Shown here one piece after another: positions 44,884-53,900 of a DNA stretch of 64,000 bases. Position 1 is the first letter of the stretch. Each line of letters starts with the position of its first letter. The notes under the pieces are model-generated. The model saw only the letters and a program-made list of their open reading frames with translations, was not told where the DNA came from and did no database searches. The position numbers were made by a program, and so were the translations under genes. The stretch lies in NCBI RefSeq assembly GCF_001905345.1, contig NZ_LFBV01000010.1, positions 124,001-188,000 of the forward strand, read 5' to 3'. The stretch comes from Streptomyces uncialis. Its GTDB lineage: Bacteria; Actinomycetota; Actinomycetes; Streptomycetales; Streptomycetaceae.

Positions 44884-45137
44884 CCGGTCTGACCGGTCCG
44901 CCGGGTCCGACTGCTCCGAACGGTCTGACCGGTCCGACCGGCCTGATCGGTCAGGCCGGCGGGAGCGGTCTCGTCTGGGCGGCCCGTGCCGGGGGGTCAC
45001 GGGCCGCCCCCTGATACGCGCGCCGGGCGCCCGGCGTTCACCGGAGCCCGGAGCCGGGGTCGGAGCACAGGCCGACCCCCGTACCGGCGCCCGGCCGGAA
45101 CCCAGGCCCGGGCACGGGCCGGAACACGGGCCGGGCG
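44884..45137. other. Convergent gap with CTGACCGGTC repeats
   Basis: 254 bases between marR and the PucR gene. The first 70 bases are tandem CTGACCGGT-like units (about six copies), then GCCCGTGCCGGGGGGTCACGGGC, which can form a hairpin. No gene is seen. Confidence 0.5.
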
Positions 45138-46490
45138 TCAGGTCCAGGTGCCGAGTTCGCCGCGCAACCGCTGCGCGCGCAGGACGAGTTCGAGTTCGAA
45201 CCGGCGGTCCGGGTCGTCGATCTCGTCGCCCCACAGCTCCCTGATCTGCCGCAGCCGGTAGCGCACGGTCTGCGGATGGACGCCGAGCCGGCCGGCGACC
45301 TCGGGGGCGCCGCCCCGGGTCTCCAGCCAGGCGAGCAGGGTCTCCGCGAGCCGCCGCCCATGGGTGCGTCCGCAGTCGGCGAGCGGGGCGAGGGCCCGGC
45401 GGGCGAGGTCGTCGATCAGTTCCTCGGGCTGGAGCAGCACCAGGGCCTGGGTGTGCTCCGTGCACAGCAGCACCTCCCCGGTGGGCAGCAGTCCGCGTTC
45501 CATCAGCCGGACGGCCGCCTCGGCCCAGCGCAGCGACTTCGCCGCGTCGACCAGCGGCACCGGCGGACCGATCGCGCCGGACCAGCCGGTCATCGCCCGG
45601 CGCAGCAGTTCCGGGCGGCCCGCCGCGTCCGGTTCGGGCACGACCACCCGGGGCAGTTCCGCCTCCATGTCCAGCAGCACGCCCTGGCCGACGGCCGGCG
45701 CCACCGCTTCCCGCGCGGGCCGCAGCAGCACACCCGCGGCGACCGTCGTGGGCAGCGGCCAGCCGATCCGCGCGGCGCGCTCCGCGAGGGCGGCGGCGAA
45801 CTCGGGCGGTCCGTGCGGGCCGTGCGCGGCCTCGGGACCGGCCGGGGAACGGACGCGTTCGGCGAGCAGGAGTTCCATCAGCTTGCGCTGGAGCCGCAGC
45901 CGCTCCCCCGCCTGCCGGGCGGCGGCCTCCGCGTAGCCCCGCACCGACTGGTCGACGAGTCCGTCGAGGTACTCGTAGCCCGCGTCGGCGAGTTCGTACA
46001 TGGCGGGCGGCGGGATGTCGACGCGCTGGCCGATCTCCGCGAGGCGGCGCCACGCGAGCCGGACGCCCATCCGGTAGATCGCCTGGAGCGAGTCGAGGGT
46101 GCGCCCGCCGAGTCCCTCGCCGCGGCCGAAGTCCTGGAAGACCTCGGGATGGACCCGGGGCCGGTCCTCGGGGGAATCCAGATGCTGGACGAAGACCTCG
46201 ATGGCGCGGCGGATGCCGACGAGGGACTTGGGCTCGCCGGAGTCGTCGAGGATGACGGGCAGATGGGGGTACTCACGGCGGATCTCGCCGAGGATCTCCT
46301 CGGCGAGGACGGGCACCTCGGCCATGGCGAGCGCGGCGAACTGCCGCACCTGGGTCCGGGGCACGTCGTGCCAGGCCGACAGCGGTCCCCCGGGGTGCGG
46401 GCCGGGGCCGGGCGGCACGGGGCCGGCCGGTGCGCCCGGTGGTCCGGGGGTGCCCCGGCGAGCCGGGGACGGGGAGGGGACGACGGCCAC
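45138..46490 (-). CDS. PucR/CdaR-family transcriptional regulator
   Basis: 450 residues from GTG. A Pro/Gly-rich N-terminus is followed by a helical domain (RRAIEVFVQHLDSPEDRPRVHPEVF), a GGDEF-like middle, and the C-terminal helix-turn-helix APEVAGRLGVHPQTVRYRLRQIRELWG, the same DNA-binding class as FasR. It lies between the MarR region and the envelope locus and follows the small membrane gene by three bases. Targets are unknown; control of the divergent DUF3068 gene is possible. Confidence 0.9.
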   Translation of the reverse strand: MAVVPSPSPARRGTPGPPGAPAGPVPPGPGPHPGGPLSAWHDVPRTQVRQFAALAMAEVPVLAEEILGEIRREYPHLPVILDDSGEPKSLVGIRRAIEVFVQHLDSPEDRPRVHPEVFQDFGRGEGLGGRTLDSLQAIYRMGVRLAWRRLAEIGQRVDIPPPAMYELADAGYEYLDGLVDQSVRGYAEAAARQAGERLRLQRKLMELLLAERVRSPAGPEAAHGPHGPPEFAAALAERAARIGWPLPTTVAAGVLLRPAREAVAPAVGQGVLLDMEAELPRVVVPEPDAAGRPELLRRAMTGWSGAIGPPVPLVDAAKSLRWAEAAVRLMERGLLPTGEVLLCTEHTQALVLLQPEELIDDLARRALAPLADCGRTHGRRLAETLLAWLETRGGAPEVAGRLGVHPQTVRYRLRQIRELWGDEIDDPDRRFELELVLRAQRLRGELGTWT

Positions 46491-46493
46491 GGG

Positions 46494-46646
46494 TCAGCGC
46501 TCCTGCGGGGCCGTCTCGTACGTCACGAGCGGGGTGTTGGGCTGTTCGGGGGTGGCGTCGAGCAGTGCCACGACACCGACGGCGGTGCCCGCGGCTAGGG
46601 CGGCGGCGACCACGACGGTGATCGTGGCGGCGAGCAGTCTGGGCAT
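46494..46646 (-). CDS. Small membrane protein, DUF2613-like
   Basis: 50 residues from ATG at 46646: a single hydrophobic segment (LLAATITVVVAAALAAGTAV) and a short polar tail (TPLVTYETAPQER). Size and build resemble DUF2613 small secreted proteins, which in mycobacteria sit beside aftD; here an AftD-like gene is 4 kb away. An in-frame ATG at 46709 would give 71 residues. Identification is tentative; the gene is coupled to the PucR gene. Confidence 0.55.
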   Translation of the reverse strand: MPRLLAATITVVVAAALAAGTAVGVVALLDATPEQPNTPLVTYETAPQER

Positions 46647-46968
46647 GTGCTGGGTCCAGCCTCTCCGGTCGAAAGGTCGTCCCCACCCTGGAAGATCCAC
46701 ACGATCCATGATCCGTACGCTGTGCGCCGCTGGTCACAGGCTTGAGGGCCATCGGCCGTCCTGTGGCGACGCGTGCCGGTCCCGTCCGGCTGGGGTCAGT
46801 CTCGACAAGCATTGACACCTAGTCAAGGGTGCGCCTACGGTTCCCGGCCCATAACGCGCCCTCGCTTTTCCTCGCCGCGCGCTCACGCTCCGTCACCTCG
46901 TGACGGCGTCCTCCTTCGATCCACCTCACCGTGTCGAGCTGTCCCGACCCCTCCCCTGGAGTGCCCGG

Positions 46969-47946
46969 ATGCGACGTACCGCCTCACCCCTGTCCCTCGT
47001 CCTGCTCGGCGCAGGCACCTTCCTGCTGGTGCTCGCCGCGATGCTCGCCTGGTACGTGGAACCGCGTGCCCAGCGCACCCCCATAGACACCGACGTCACC
47101 ACTGTCTTCGCAGGTCAGGGCAGCTACTTCGATACGAAGAAGGTCAAGACCGTCAAGGGCACACCGCTCACCATCACCCGTAAGGTGCGCGGCGACGTGG
47201 CCGACAGCGAGAAGAGCGGCCGGGCCATCTGGGACGTCGCGACGAGCGTCGACACGGACGCCTCGCTGCCGGCCGCCGATCCGCACGACGCGCTCCAGTG
47301 GACGCTGGAACGCTGGGTGACCGACCGGAAGACCAACCGTCCGGTCCACTGCTGCGAGGAGAGCCCCTATTTCGAGGGCGAGGCGTATCTGAAGTTCCCG
47401 TTCGGCGTGGAGAAGCGCTCGTACAGCTGGTGGGACAACACGCTCGGCGGGACCGTGCAGCTCGCCTACCAGGGCACGAAGAAGATCCAGGGCCATGAGG
47501 GATACCGGTTCACGGCGAAGGTCGACGCGGTGAAGACCGGCACACGGCAGGTGCCCGGAATGCTCGTCGGGCAGCCCGCGCGGGGCCAGGTGCTGGCCGA
47601 GGAGTGGTACGCCAACCACGGCATCGAACTGGTCGCCGACCAGCGCACGGGCCGCATCCTGTTCGCGGCGATCGGCCCCCGCAAGACGCTGCGGGCGCCC
47701 GGCGGGGACACCGACGAGGTGGTGCTGCTGGAGAGCGAGCGCATCGCGTTCACGAAGGACACCCAGAAGAAGCAGGTCGAGCTGGCCGCCGCGGACGGAC
47801 GCAGGCTGGTCCTGGTGGGGCTGACGGTGCCGGTGGGGGCGGGGGTGCTGGGCCTGCTGCTCGCCGCCGCGGGCACGGTGCTCGTCGTCCGGGGGCGCCG
47901 GAAGGACGACGAGGCGGCTCCGGCGGCCGAACTGTCACCCAGCTGA
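46969..47946 (+). CDS. DUF3068 (porin PorA family-like) membrane-anchored protein
   Basis: 325 residues from ATG at 46969 (GGAG nine bases upstream). One membrane segment at each end (LVLLGAGTFLLVLAAMLAWYV and LTVPVGAGVLGLLLAAAGTVL, landmarks) brackets an extracellular domain of about 250 residues with a vicinal Cys pair (HCCEES). This fits DUF3068, whose mycobacterial member Rv0227c lies in the arabinan locus. Function is unknown. It opens the rightward envelope locus and is followed by 600 bases of repeats before the glycosyltransferase. Confidence 0.85.
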   Translation: MRRTASPLSLVLLGAGTFLLVLAAMLAWYVEPRAQRTPIDTDVTTVFAGQGSYFDTKKVKTVKGTPLTITRKVRGDVADSEKSGRAIWDVATSVDTDASLPAADPHDALQWTLERWVTDRKTNRPVHCCEESPYFEGEAYLKFPFGVEKRSYSWWDNTLGGTVQLAYQGTKKIQGHEGYRFTAKVDAVKTGTRQVPGMLVGQPARGQVLAEEWYANHGIELVADQRTGRILFAAIGPRKTLRAPGGDTDEVVLLESERIAFTKDTQKKQVELAAADGRRLVLVGLTVPVGAGVLGLLLAAAGTVLVVRGRRKDDEAAPAAELSPS

Positions 47947-48548
47947 GGGGGTACGGGGGGTAACAGGTGCCGAACTTGTCACCTCGGTGAGTAGCCGCAG
48001 CGAACGGCTGGGCGAAAACTGTCCATCCCACCCAACACCATCCGTGCAGCACCCCAGCACATTCGAGCACGACCCCGTCCCGTACCGGGGTCCGCTCGCC
48101 CCGTTCCGAACCGTTCCGAACCGTTCCGTGACCTCGGTGCGACCCGTACCGACCGCCCTCGCCGTTTCCCGTACGGCGTCCGGCGTTCCGTACCGCGCCG
48201 CACCGCCCGCCCCTCTCCACCCGTACCGCCCATCCCCACCCGTACCGCTCGGAGTACCCGACCGGTGCCGGGACCGCGCCGCACCCTCTTCCCCCCGGGG
48301 CGCGGTCCCGGCACCGCGGTGTCATGCACCGCACAGAAACGGCGAACCCGCCGGACCGCGAACCACCGCCCGTCACCGCACCGCACCGCACCGCTCAGCA
48401 CGGCACGGCACGGCACCACCGCACCACCCGCACCGCTCACGACCGCACCGCACCGCACCACCACCGCACCGCACCGCACCGCACCGCACCGACCCCGTTC
48501 GTCGACCGTCCCCACGGTTGCTCACCCCGAGACGAGTTGGAGCACCAC
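47947..48548. repeat. CCGCA-rich low-complexity region upstream of the glycosyltransferase
   Basis: 602 bases with no supported gene. From 48370 to about 48495 it is made of ACCGC and CACCGCACCG units; the left part has repeated CGTACCG and GTTCCGAACC. A promoter for the glycosyltransferase operon must lie here or upstream of DUF3068, but no clear box is seen. Confidence 0.65.
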
Positions 48549-50087
48549 ATGCCCCAGCACGTGCCCGCTTCGCCGCGCACGGCCGCACCGCGGTCCGCGC
48601 AGCCACCGGCGGCGCCGCCCGCAACGCCCCGCCGCATCGTGTTCCTCACCCGTCGTGACCTCGGCAACCCGGCCGCCGGGGGCTCCGAACTGCTCGTCGA
48701 CAAACTCGCCGACGGCCTCACCCGGCTCGGGCACCAGGTGACCCTGGTGTGCGGCGGGCCGGCCGCCCGCCGCGACTACCGGGTCGTGTCGGCGGGCGGC
48801 GACCTCGGTCACTATCTGCGGGCCCGCCGGACCCTGGCCCGCCAGGTCGGTGACTGCGATCTGCTGGTCGAGGTGTGCAACGGCATGCCCTACCTGGCGC
48901 CGCTCTGGCACCGGGGTCCCACCCTCTGTCTGGTCAACCACGTCCACACCGATCTGTGGGACATGCGCTTCGGCGGGGGTCCCCTCGCCCCCGCCGGACG
49001 GCTCGGCCGCAAGCTGGAGCACTGGGCGCTGCGGGAGGGCCAGCGGCGCAATCTGATGGTCGCCGTGTCGTCCTCCACCGCCGACGCGCTGGGCGACATC
49101 GGCGTGGAACGCGACCGCGTCCGGGTCGTCCACAACGGGGTCGAGGAACCGGGACCCCAACTCCCCCGCTCCGGCGAGCCGCTGTTCCTCGCGATGGGAC
49201 GGCTCGTCGAGTACAAGCGGATCGATCTGCTGCTGCGGCTGTGGGAGCGGGTCCGGCCGGTGACCGGCGGCCGGCTCGTCATCGTCGGGGACGGCCCCGA
49301 ACGCGCCCGGCTGGAACGGATGGCCGGTCCCGGGGTCGAGTTCGCCGGACATGTCACGGAGGCGGAGAAGCACCGTCTGCTGTGCGCGGCCTGGCTGTTG
49401 CTGCATCCCTCGGCCGTCGAGGGCTGGGGGCTGGTGGTCACCGAGGCGGCGATGTGCTCGACCCCGACCGTCGGCTTCGACGTACCCGGGCTGCGGGACT
49501 CCGTCGACGACGGGGTGACCGGAGTGCTCGCCCGGGGCGAGAGCTCGTTCGCCGCCGCCTGGTGCTCGCTGGCCCTCAGCGAGCGGCGGCGGGCGTCGAT
49601 GGGCGCCGCCGCGCGTGAGCGGGCCGCCGGTTACACGTGGGCGAACACGGTGCGCGCGTTCCGGGACGTGGCCGTGGAGGCCGCGACCGGACAGCGCCCC
49701 GCCCCCGTGACGGCGTCCGCGCCGATCCCCGCGCCCGTACCGGTGGCGACCGTACCCGCCGCACGAATCCCGTCCGGCGGGCCGGTCCCGAGCGGCGGGC
49801 CGGTTCCGAGCGGTGGGCCCGTCCGGTCCCGGTCCGGTGGGTCCGCCCCGTCCGGCGGCACGGTCCTGACCGCCGCACCCGCACCCACACCCGTGCCCGC
49901 CGCACCCGCGCCCGTATCCGCCGCACCCGTCCCCGTCCCCACCGTGCCCGCCGCGCGGACACCCCTGTCCGCGGCGTCCGCGGCCCCCGTCCCCGCGGCC
50001 CCCGTCCCCGCTCCCCTGTCCGTCCCTGCGTCCGCCCGGGTCCCGGGTGCCGACGAGGGCGGCGCACCGCCGTCCCGGCGGAAGTGA
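48549..50087 (+). CDS. GT4-family glycosyltransferase with Ala/Pro-rich tail
   Basis: 512 residues. A GT-B fold retaining enzyme: RRIVFLTRRDLGNPAAGGSE at the acceptor N-domain (landmark NPAAGGSE), VSSSTADAL, then MGRLVEYKRIDLLLRLW, IVGDGPERARLE and the donor-site EX7E-type stretch HPSAVEGWGLVVTEAAMCSTP (landmarks SAVEGWGLVVTEA). It probably uses a nucleotide sugar on the inner face of the membrane. Residues from about 385 are a low-complexity tail with VPSGGP units. It is six bases ahead of the methyltransferase. Its closest known setting is mycobacterial Rv0225, beside Rv0224c and DUF3068. Confidence 0.9.
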   Translation: MPQHVPASPRTAAPRSAQPPAAPPATPRRIVFLTRRDLGNPAAGGSELLVDKLADGLTRLGHQVTLVCGGPAARRDYRVVSAGGDLGHYLRARRTLARQVGDCDLLVEVCNGMPYLAPLWHRGPTLCLVNHVHTDLWDMRFGGGPLAPAGRLGRKLEHWALREGQRRNLMVAVSSSTADALGDIGVERDRVRVVHNGVEEPGPQLPRSGEPLFLAMGRLVEYKRIDLLLRLWERVRPVTGGRLVIVGDGPERARLERMAGPGVEFAGHVTEAEKHRLLCAAWLLLHPSAVEGWGLVVTEAAMCSTPTVGFDVPGLRDSVDDGVTGVLARGESSFAAAWCSLALSERRRASMGAAARERAAGYTWANTVRAFRDVAVEAATGQRPAPVTASAPIPAPVPVATVPAARIPSGGPVPSGGPVPSGGPVRSRSGGSAPSGGTVLTAAPAPTPVPAAPAPVSAAPVPVPTVPAARTPLSAASAAPVPAAPVPAPLSVPASARVPGADEGGAPPSRRK

Positions 50088-50093
50088 GGTCCG

Positions 50094-50900
50094 ATGCAAG
50101 CCCCTGGTCCAAGAGTCGGCCGTACCGGTGCGGGCCGCCCCCCGGCGCGCCCCGCGGACGGTCCGCGGCGGCCGTGGCGGAAGGACCCCTCCTTCCGGCG
50201 GTCGGCCGCGCTGTTCCGCGCGTTCCTGCGGGAACAGGACGACCCCGAGGCGTGCTACACCCTGCTCGCCCAGGACGCCGCCGACCAGGTCGAGGCGTAC
50301 GGCGGGCCGCTCGACGGGCGGACCGTCGTCGACATCGGCGGTGGCGGCGGGTACTTCACCCGGGAGTTCCGGCGGCGCGGCGCGTGTGCGGCGCTGTTCG
50401 AGCCGGACCCCCGGGAACTGGGCGGCTCCCCGCCCGAGGGCGCGGTCGTCGCGGACGGCTATCTGCTGCCGCTCGCGGACGGCACCGCCGATGTGTGTTT
50501 CTCCTCGAACGTCCTGGAGCACGTGGACGATCCGCAGACCTTCCTCAGTGAGATGGTCCGCGTCACCCGCCCCGGCGGGCTGATCTATGTCTCGTTCACC
50601 AACTGGCTCTCCCCGTGGGGCGGTCACGAGGGGGCGCCCTGGCACTATCTGGGCGCCCGCCGGGCGCGGGACCGCTACGAGCGGCGCTCCGGCCGCCCCG
50701 CCAAGCACATCCTCGGCGAGAACCTCTTCGCCGTGCACGTAGGTCCGACGCTGCGCCAGGTGAGGGCGCGGACCGATGTCACCGTGGTGTCCGCCCGGTC
50801 CCGCTACTGGCCGTTCCTGGCCGGTGCGGTGACCCGGGTGCCGGGCCTGCGGGAATTCGCCACCTGGAACCTTCTCCTCATCCTCAGGCGGTGTCCATGA
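50094..50900 (+). CDS. SAM-dependent methyltransferase (Rv0224c-like)
   Basis: 268 residues. The class I fold has motif I VVDIGGGGGYFTREF, an acidic EPD after beta-2, motif II FSSNVLEHVDDP and RVTRPGGLIYVSFTNWLSPWGGHE. A His-containing GHEGAPWHYLG stretch is typical of this envelope-linked group. It probably methylates a sugar or lipid carrier made by the neighbouring glycosyltransferase. ATGA overlap with the AftD-like gene couples their translation. Confidence 0.88.
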   Translation: MQAPGPRVGRTGAGRPPARPADGPRRPWRKDPSFRRSAALFRAFLREQDDPEACYTLLAQDAADQVEAYGGPLDGRTVVDIGGGGGYFTREFRRRGACAALFEPDPRELGGSPPEGAVVADGYLLPLADGTADVCFSSNVLEHVDDPQTFLSEMVRVTRPGGLIYVSFTNWLSPWGGHEGAPWHYLGARRARDRYERRSGRPAKHILGENLFAVHVGPTLRQVRARTDVTVVSARSRYWPFLAGAVTRVPGLREFATWNLLLILRRCP

Positions 50901-53900
50901 CCAGTACGGCCCCGGCGGCCCAGGCTCCCCCTCCGGCCGCCCCGCGCACCACCAGCACCACCGAAGGCCCTCCCGGGGTGCCCCGGTCGCGCCGGTGGCT
51001 CGCCGGTTTCTGGGCCGTGGTGTTCACGCTGTTCCTGGTGGTGTCACCAGGACGGATGACGTTCGACACCAAGCTCGGGGTCACGGTCGACCCCTGGCAG
51101 TTCCTCGGCGACCTCGGCCAGTTGTGGCAGGACCGGGCGGGCTTCGGCACGCTCACCGACCAGTACATCGGCTACGCGTTCCCGATGCTCCCCTACTACG
51201 GGCTCGCCGATCTGGCGCAGCTCCCGGTGTGGCTCGCGGAGCGGCTGTGGCTGTCGATCGTGGTGACGGCCGCGTTCTGGGGCGCGCTGCGGCTCATGGA
51301 ACGCCTCGCCGTGGGCAACCGCTCGACGCGGCTGCTGGGCGCGGCGGTGTACGCGCTGTGGCCGACGTACACGATCGTCGTCGGTTCCACGTCGGCGGCG
51401 GCGCTGCCCGGCGCGCTGCTGCCGTGGGTGCTGCTGCCGCTGGTCGACGACCGGTACAGCGCGCGGGTCGCGGCCTTGCGTTCCGCGCTGCTCGTGGTGT
51501 GCATGGGCGGGGTGAACGCGGCGTCGACGCTGGCGTCGCTGCTGCCGGTGGCGCTGTATCTGCTGACCCGGCCGCGCGGTCCGCGGCGGCGGGCGCTGAT
51601 CCTGTGGTGGGTGCCGGGGGTGCTGCTGGCGACCCTGTGGTGGGTGGTCCCGCTGCTGCTGCTCGGGGTGTACGGCGAGAACTTCCTGCCGTACGTGGAG
51701 ACCTCCCGGGTCACCACCGACACGATGGCGGCGACGGAGGCGCTGCGCGGCGCCGGGAACTGGGTCGCGTATCTGAACTTCGGTGAGCCGTGGCTGCCCG
51801 CCGGGTGGAGTGTCGCGTCGTCGGTGCCGGTGATCGTGGCGTCGGCGGTCGCCGCCGCGCTGGGTCTCGCGGGGCTGGCCCGCCGGGACGTGCCGGAGCG
51901 GCGCTGGCTGACGCTGACGGTGCTGACGGTGGCGTTGCTGACCCTGGCCGGGTACGGCGGCACGTTCGGCGGTCCGTTCCACGGCTTCGTGCAGGATCTG
52001 CTGGACGGTGTGCTGGTGCCGTTCCGCAACATCTACAAGTTCCAGACGGGCCTCGCGCTCGCGCTGGTGCTGGGTCTGACGCATCTGCTGGCCGTCGCGG
52101 TGCGTGCGCACGGGGCGCGGCCGGTGCGGGGCCGCCGCTGGGCGCCCGCGGTCGCCGCGGTGCTCGTGGTGCCGGGTCTCGCGCTGCCGTACGTCAACGG
52201 CTCGATCCTCCAGCCGGGTTCGTTCCAGAAGCTGCCCGATTACTGGGAGACCACGGCCGGCTGGCTGGAGAAGAACACCCCGGACAGCCGGGCGCTGGTG
52301 GTGCCCGCGACCGCGCACGGCGTCTACACGTGGGGCTCCCCCATCGACCAGCCGCTGGACGTGCTCGCCAAGTCCCGCTGGGCGCAGCGCGACTACGTCC
52401 CGTTCGGGACGGCGGGCAACCGGCGGGCGATGGACGCCGTGGAGCAGGCGCTGCTGACCGGTGCCGAGGTGCCGGGGCTGCGGGACTTCCTGAGCCGGGC
52501 GGGGCTGCACCATGTCGTCGTCCGCAACGACCTGGACCCCGACCAGATCGGATACGTCCCGACGACCACGGTGAAGCGGACCCTGGAGCAGTCCGGGTAC
52601 GAGCGCGTCGAGGGCTTCGGCCCGGTGATGACCGGCGGGCGGATCGCGGACGACACCCCCCTCCAGGTCGAGGGGCTGTTCGCCCGGCAGCGCGCGGTGG
52701 AGATCTACGAGCCGGCGGCCGGTACGAAGCGCCCCGGCCAGGCGGGGATCTACGCCGCCGCCGACACGGCCGTGGTGTCCGGCGGACCGGAGACGCTGCT
52801 GCCGCTGTCGGGCGACCCGTCGCTGCGCGACCGTCCGACGGTCCTGACCGGTGACGGGCACCCGGGCGTCGACAAGCCCGCGCTCCAGGTGGTCGGGGAC
52901 GGGCTGCGGCGCGCCGACACCCGCTTCGGCCTGGTGAACACCAACACCTCGTACACGTACACCGAGGACGAGCGGAACCACTCCGGGAGTGTGCAGGACC
53001 CGGGTGACGAGCCGCACCAGATCCTGCCGAGGAGCGGTGTCCGGCATCAGACGGTCGCCGAACTGCGGGGCGCCCGCGCGGTGACCGCGTCGTCCAGCGG
53101 CAACTGGCTGTTCCATCTGCCGCAGTACGACCCGGTGAACGCGTTCGACGGGAACCCGGACACGGCGTGGGCCGTGGGCACCTCGGGGGACGCGGCCGGT
53201 GAGTGGCTGCGGATCGCGTTCGAGGGAACGACGGAGATGCCGTCCTCGCTGACGGTCACCCCGCTGCCGCAGAACGGGACCCGGGCCGCGCCGACGAAGG
53301 TGCGGGTGGAGACCGAGCGCGGCAGCGAGACGAGTCCGCTGCGCGCCAACGGGAAGCCCCAGGACATCAAGTCCCCGCCGGGTGGGACGGACTGGCTGAG
53401 GATCACGATCGTGGAGACCGAGTCGGGCGGCCCCGGGCTGACCGGTGCCGGGTTCTCGGAGATCGAGATCCCGGATGTGTCGGTGACCCGGATGCTGAAG
53501 CTGCCCACGGACGCCGAGGACGCCACCCGCGCGGGTGCCGAGACGGTGTCGCTGCACCGGACGGCCGACCCGGGCGGGCTGTCCCCCGCCGGTACGGAGT
53601 CGGGGCTGCACCGCTCCTTCACCACCTCCGACGGCGGGGCGCACCAGGTCAGGATGAGCGCGGTACCGGTCCCCGGCGAGGCGCTGGACAAGCTGCTGTA
53701 CGGGGCGGGCACCGAGCGGCCCCGCAACCAGGTCGTCGCGACGGCCGCCTCCACCGCGCGCCTCGGCGCGCAGCTGTCGGCGCGCAATCTCACCGACGGG
53801 GATCTGACGACCGCGTGGATCGCCGGGGACGAGCCGGTGGTCCGGCTGGCCTGGCGGGACAAGCGGCCGGTGGACCGGCTGGTGCTGACCGGCGCGGGCG

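Noticed and set aside
48370-48495. Possible small coding gene in the CCGCA repeat zone
   Set aside because: Every frame gives His/Arg/Thr-Ala low complexity; no start with RBS and no homology that I recognise.
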